Assembly (NCBI GenBank): GCA_029959195.1
Contig: CP114120.1
Span: 620,001 to 684,000 of the forward strand
Direction: 5' to 3'
Length of the DNA: 64,000 nt
Source: Dictyophora rubrovolvata
Taxonomy: Eukaryota; Basidiomycota; Agaricomycetes; Phallales; Phallaceae
A program made the translations under genes and the position numbers. Positions within the stretch are counted from its first letter, which is position 1. Each line of letters begins with the position of its first letter. The notes under the pieces are model-generated. The model did no database searches, had not been told where the DNA came from, and was given only the letters and a program-made list of their open reading frames with translations. This document shows positions 63,151 through 64,000 of this stretch, piece after piece.

Positions 63151-64000
63151 ATGTCTCATCGATCTCCAAGCGATTATAGATCTCACCAACAAGGTCGTTC
63201 CCGGGCTGGACAAGGTCACCCGCAAGGACAACAAGACACTCAGCTCCCAGCGCAGCAACGTCAGTACTTACAAGTACCACAATCCACAGAGGCCCAAGGA
63301 ATGCCTCAGTTCAGAGTCAACCTTCAACACACAGACGAGGTTCCACCACCTCGAAGTCAAGAGGAAGGGATGCACACATTTCATATTGGTCAACAGGAAG
63401 GCGGTCAACTAAGAATTGTTCAACGTGAAATCTCCGAGGCAGAACACAACGCCGATTCTAAAATTCGGATACTTTACCCACACGCGCCCACCAGAGAAGA
63501 CGTTTCCTACCCTCTTGTGATGATCGTTGACAGCGCCCCACATGCACTAAATCAAGATTACAGAGATCCCCATGCAACAAGGGGTTTGTTAAACAAATAT
63601 CCTGGGATATATGATGTGTTGGTCAGCGACTGGACAAATGGCAACTTTGACAACACACGTCGTTTAAGTATGTATTTGATAGTCTGAATCGTAACAGTTG
63701 CTAAGTAAAATCCCCAGCGGTGTTGCAGAATGACATCCACACACAGGCATTAGCAACACTCCAATTACGTTACGATTCAGTCTATCGTTCGCTCGTCCTC
63801 AGAGTGTCGGCCTGGAATCAATGGAAAGAAAATGACATATCACTCAACAACTGCATCGTGCATCCTCCCAATGGAAGCATCCATTCGGAGATACCTGCCC
63901 TAAAAGCTTTACGCGAATTTGAAGTTAATTTATCTCAGCGTCGGCCATATTCTGTGATTGTTCAAGTTCACGCTTTTTTTCCAAATTATTATTTACCTAT
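63151..64000 (+). CDS. Unrecognised protein, 5' part only
   Basis: Starts MSHRSPSDYRSHQQGRSRAG. The first about 60 residues are Gln/Gly-rich and disordered (QQDTQLPAQQRQYLQVPQ). A more folded part follows: KIRILYPHAPTREDVSYPLV, DPHATRGLLNKYPGIYDVLV, then after the intron at about 63669-63718, VLQNDIHTQALATLQLRYDS, VLRVSAWNQWKENDISLNNC and VIVQVHAFFPNYYLPI, still open at the window edge. No domain is recognised. The ATG at 63151 is the first in frame after the inverted-repeat element. Confidence 0.6.

Overview
The window looks like a chromosome segment of a filamentous basidiomycete, most likely an agaricomycete. The evidence is dense small introns of about 50-60 nt, a CBM1-GH5 endoglucanase, a Git3/cAMP-receptor-like GPCR, fast-evolving F-box/LRR proteins, tandem small secreted proteins, and single-copy eukaryotic genes (ubc13, ase1, arg5,6, bem46). 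I see no rRNA, tRNA or CRISPR array and no intact transposase or reverse transcriptase. Gene models below come from splice-site reading by eye, so exon edges may be off by a base or two.

Layout. 1-4.8 kb: no recognisable gene, a few palindromes. 4.8-7.2 kb: stand-alone hydantoinase-B half of 5-oxoprolinase. 8.2-11.9 kb: a phospholipase D family gene in which both HKD histidines read as asparagine. 12.7-13.7 kb: ubc13, with a 12-nt microexon. 13.9-19.0 kb: very long Ser-rich RING-H2 protein. 19.3-20.6 kb: disordered nuclear-type protein. 21.5-23.3 kb: GPCR. 24.8-25.4 kb: small C2H2 protein. 26.1-26.9 kb: thioredoxin with a C-terminal membrane anchor. 27-33 kb: poor region with an F-box/LRR gene on the minus strand and coding fragments. 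33.5-34.5 kb: sucrase/ferredoxin-like (Apd1/Aim32 type) protein. 36.2-37.1 kb (+) and 39.6-40.5 kb (-): convergent pair of paralogous C2H2 proteins. 41.9-43.6 kb: bem46-like hydrolase. 43.6-46.9 kb: repeat-bearing intergenic region, including a decayed copy of the arg5,6 3' end. 46.9-50.1 kb (-): arg5,6. 51.0-52.7 kb: secreted endoglucanase. 53.0-56.7 kb: 2.03-kb tandem duplication carrying two small secreted protein genes. 57.3-58.6 kb (-): second F-box-like gene. 58.9-59.2 kb: possible small membrane protein. 59.6-62.2 kb (-): ase1/PRC1/MAP65. 62.4-62.8 kb: truncated F-box gene ending in a 205-bp inverted-repeat element. 63.2 kb to the end: an unrecognised gene running off the window.

Main themes. 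(1) Unusual splicing: a 5-nt exon in the CBM1 of the endoglucanase, 12-nt exons in ubc13 and in both C2H2 paralogs, an 18-nt exon in the secreted proteins, and four GC-AG introns. (2) A phospholipase D with symmetric loss of both catalytic histidines in an otherwise open and spliceable gene. (3) A tandem secreted-protein pair whose late coding exons differ more than their introns and UTRs. Genes appear independent rather than organised as a cluster; the only functional neighbourhood worth noting is the E2 ubc13 beside a RING-H2 protein.
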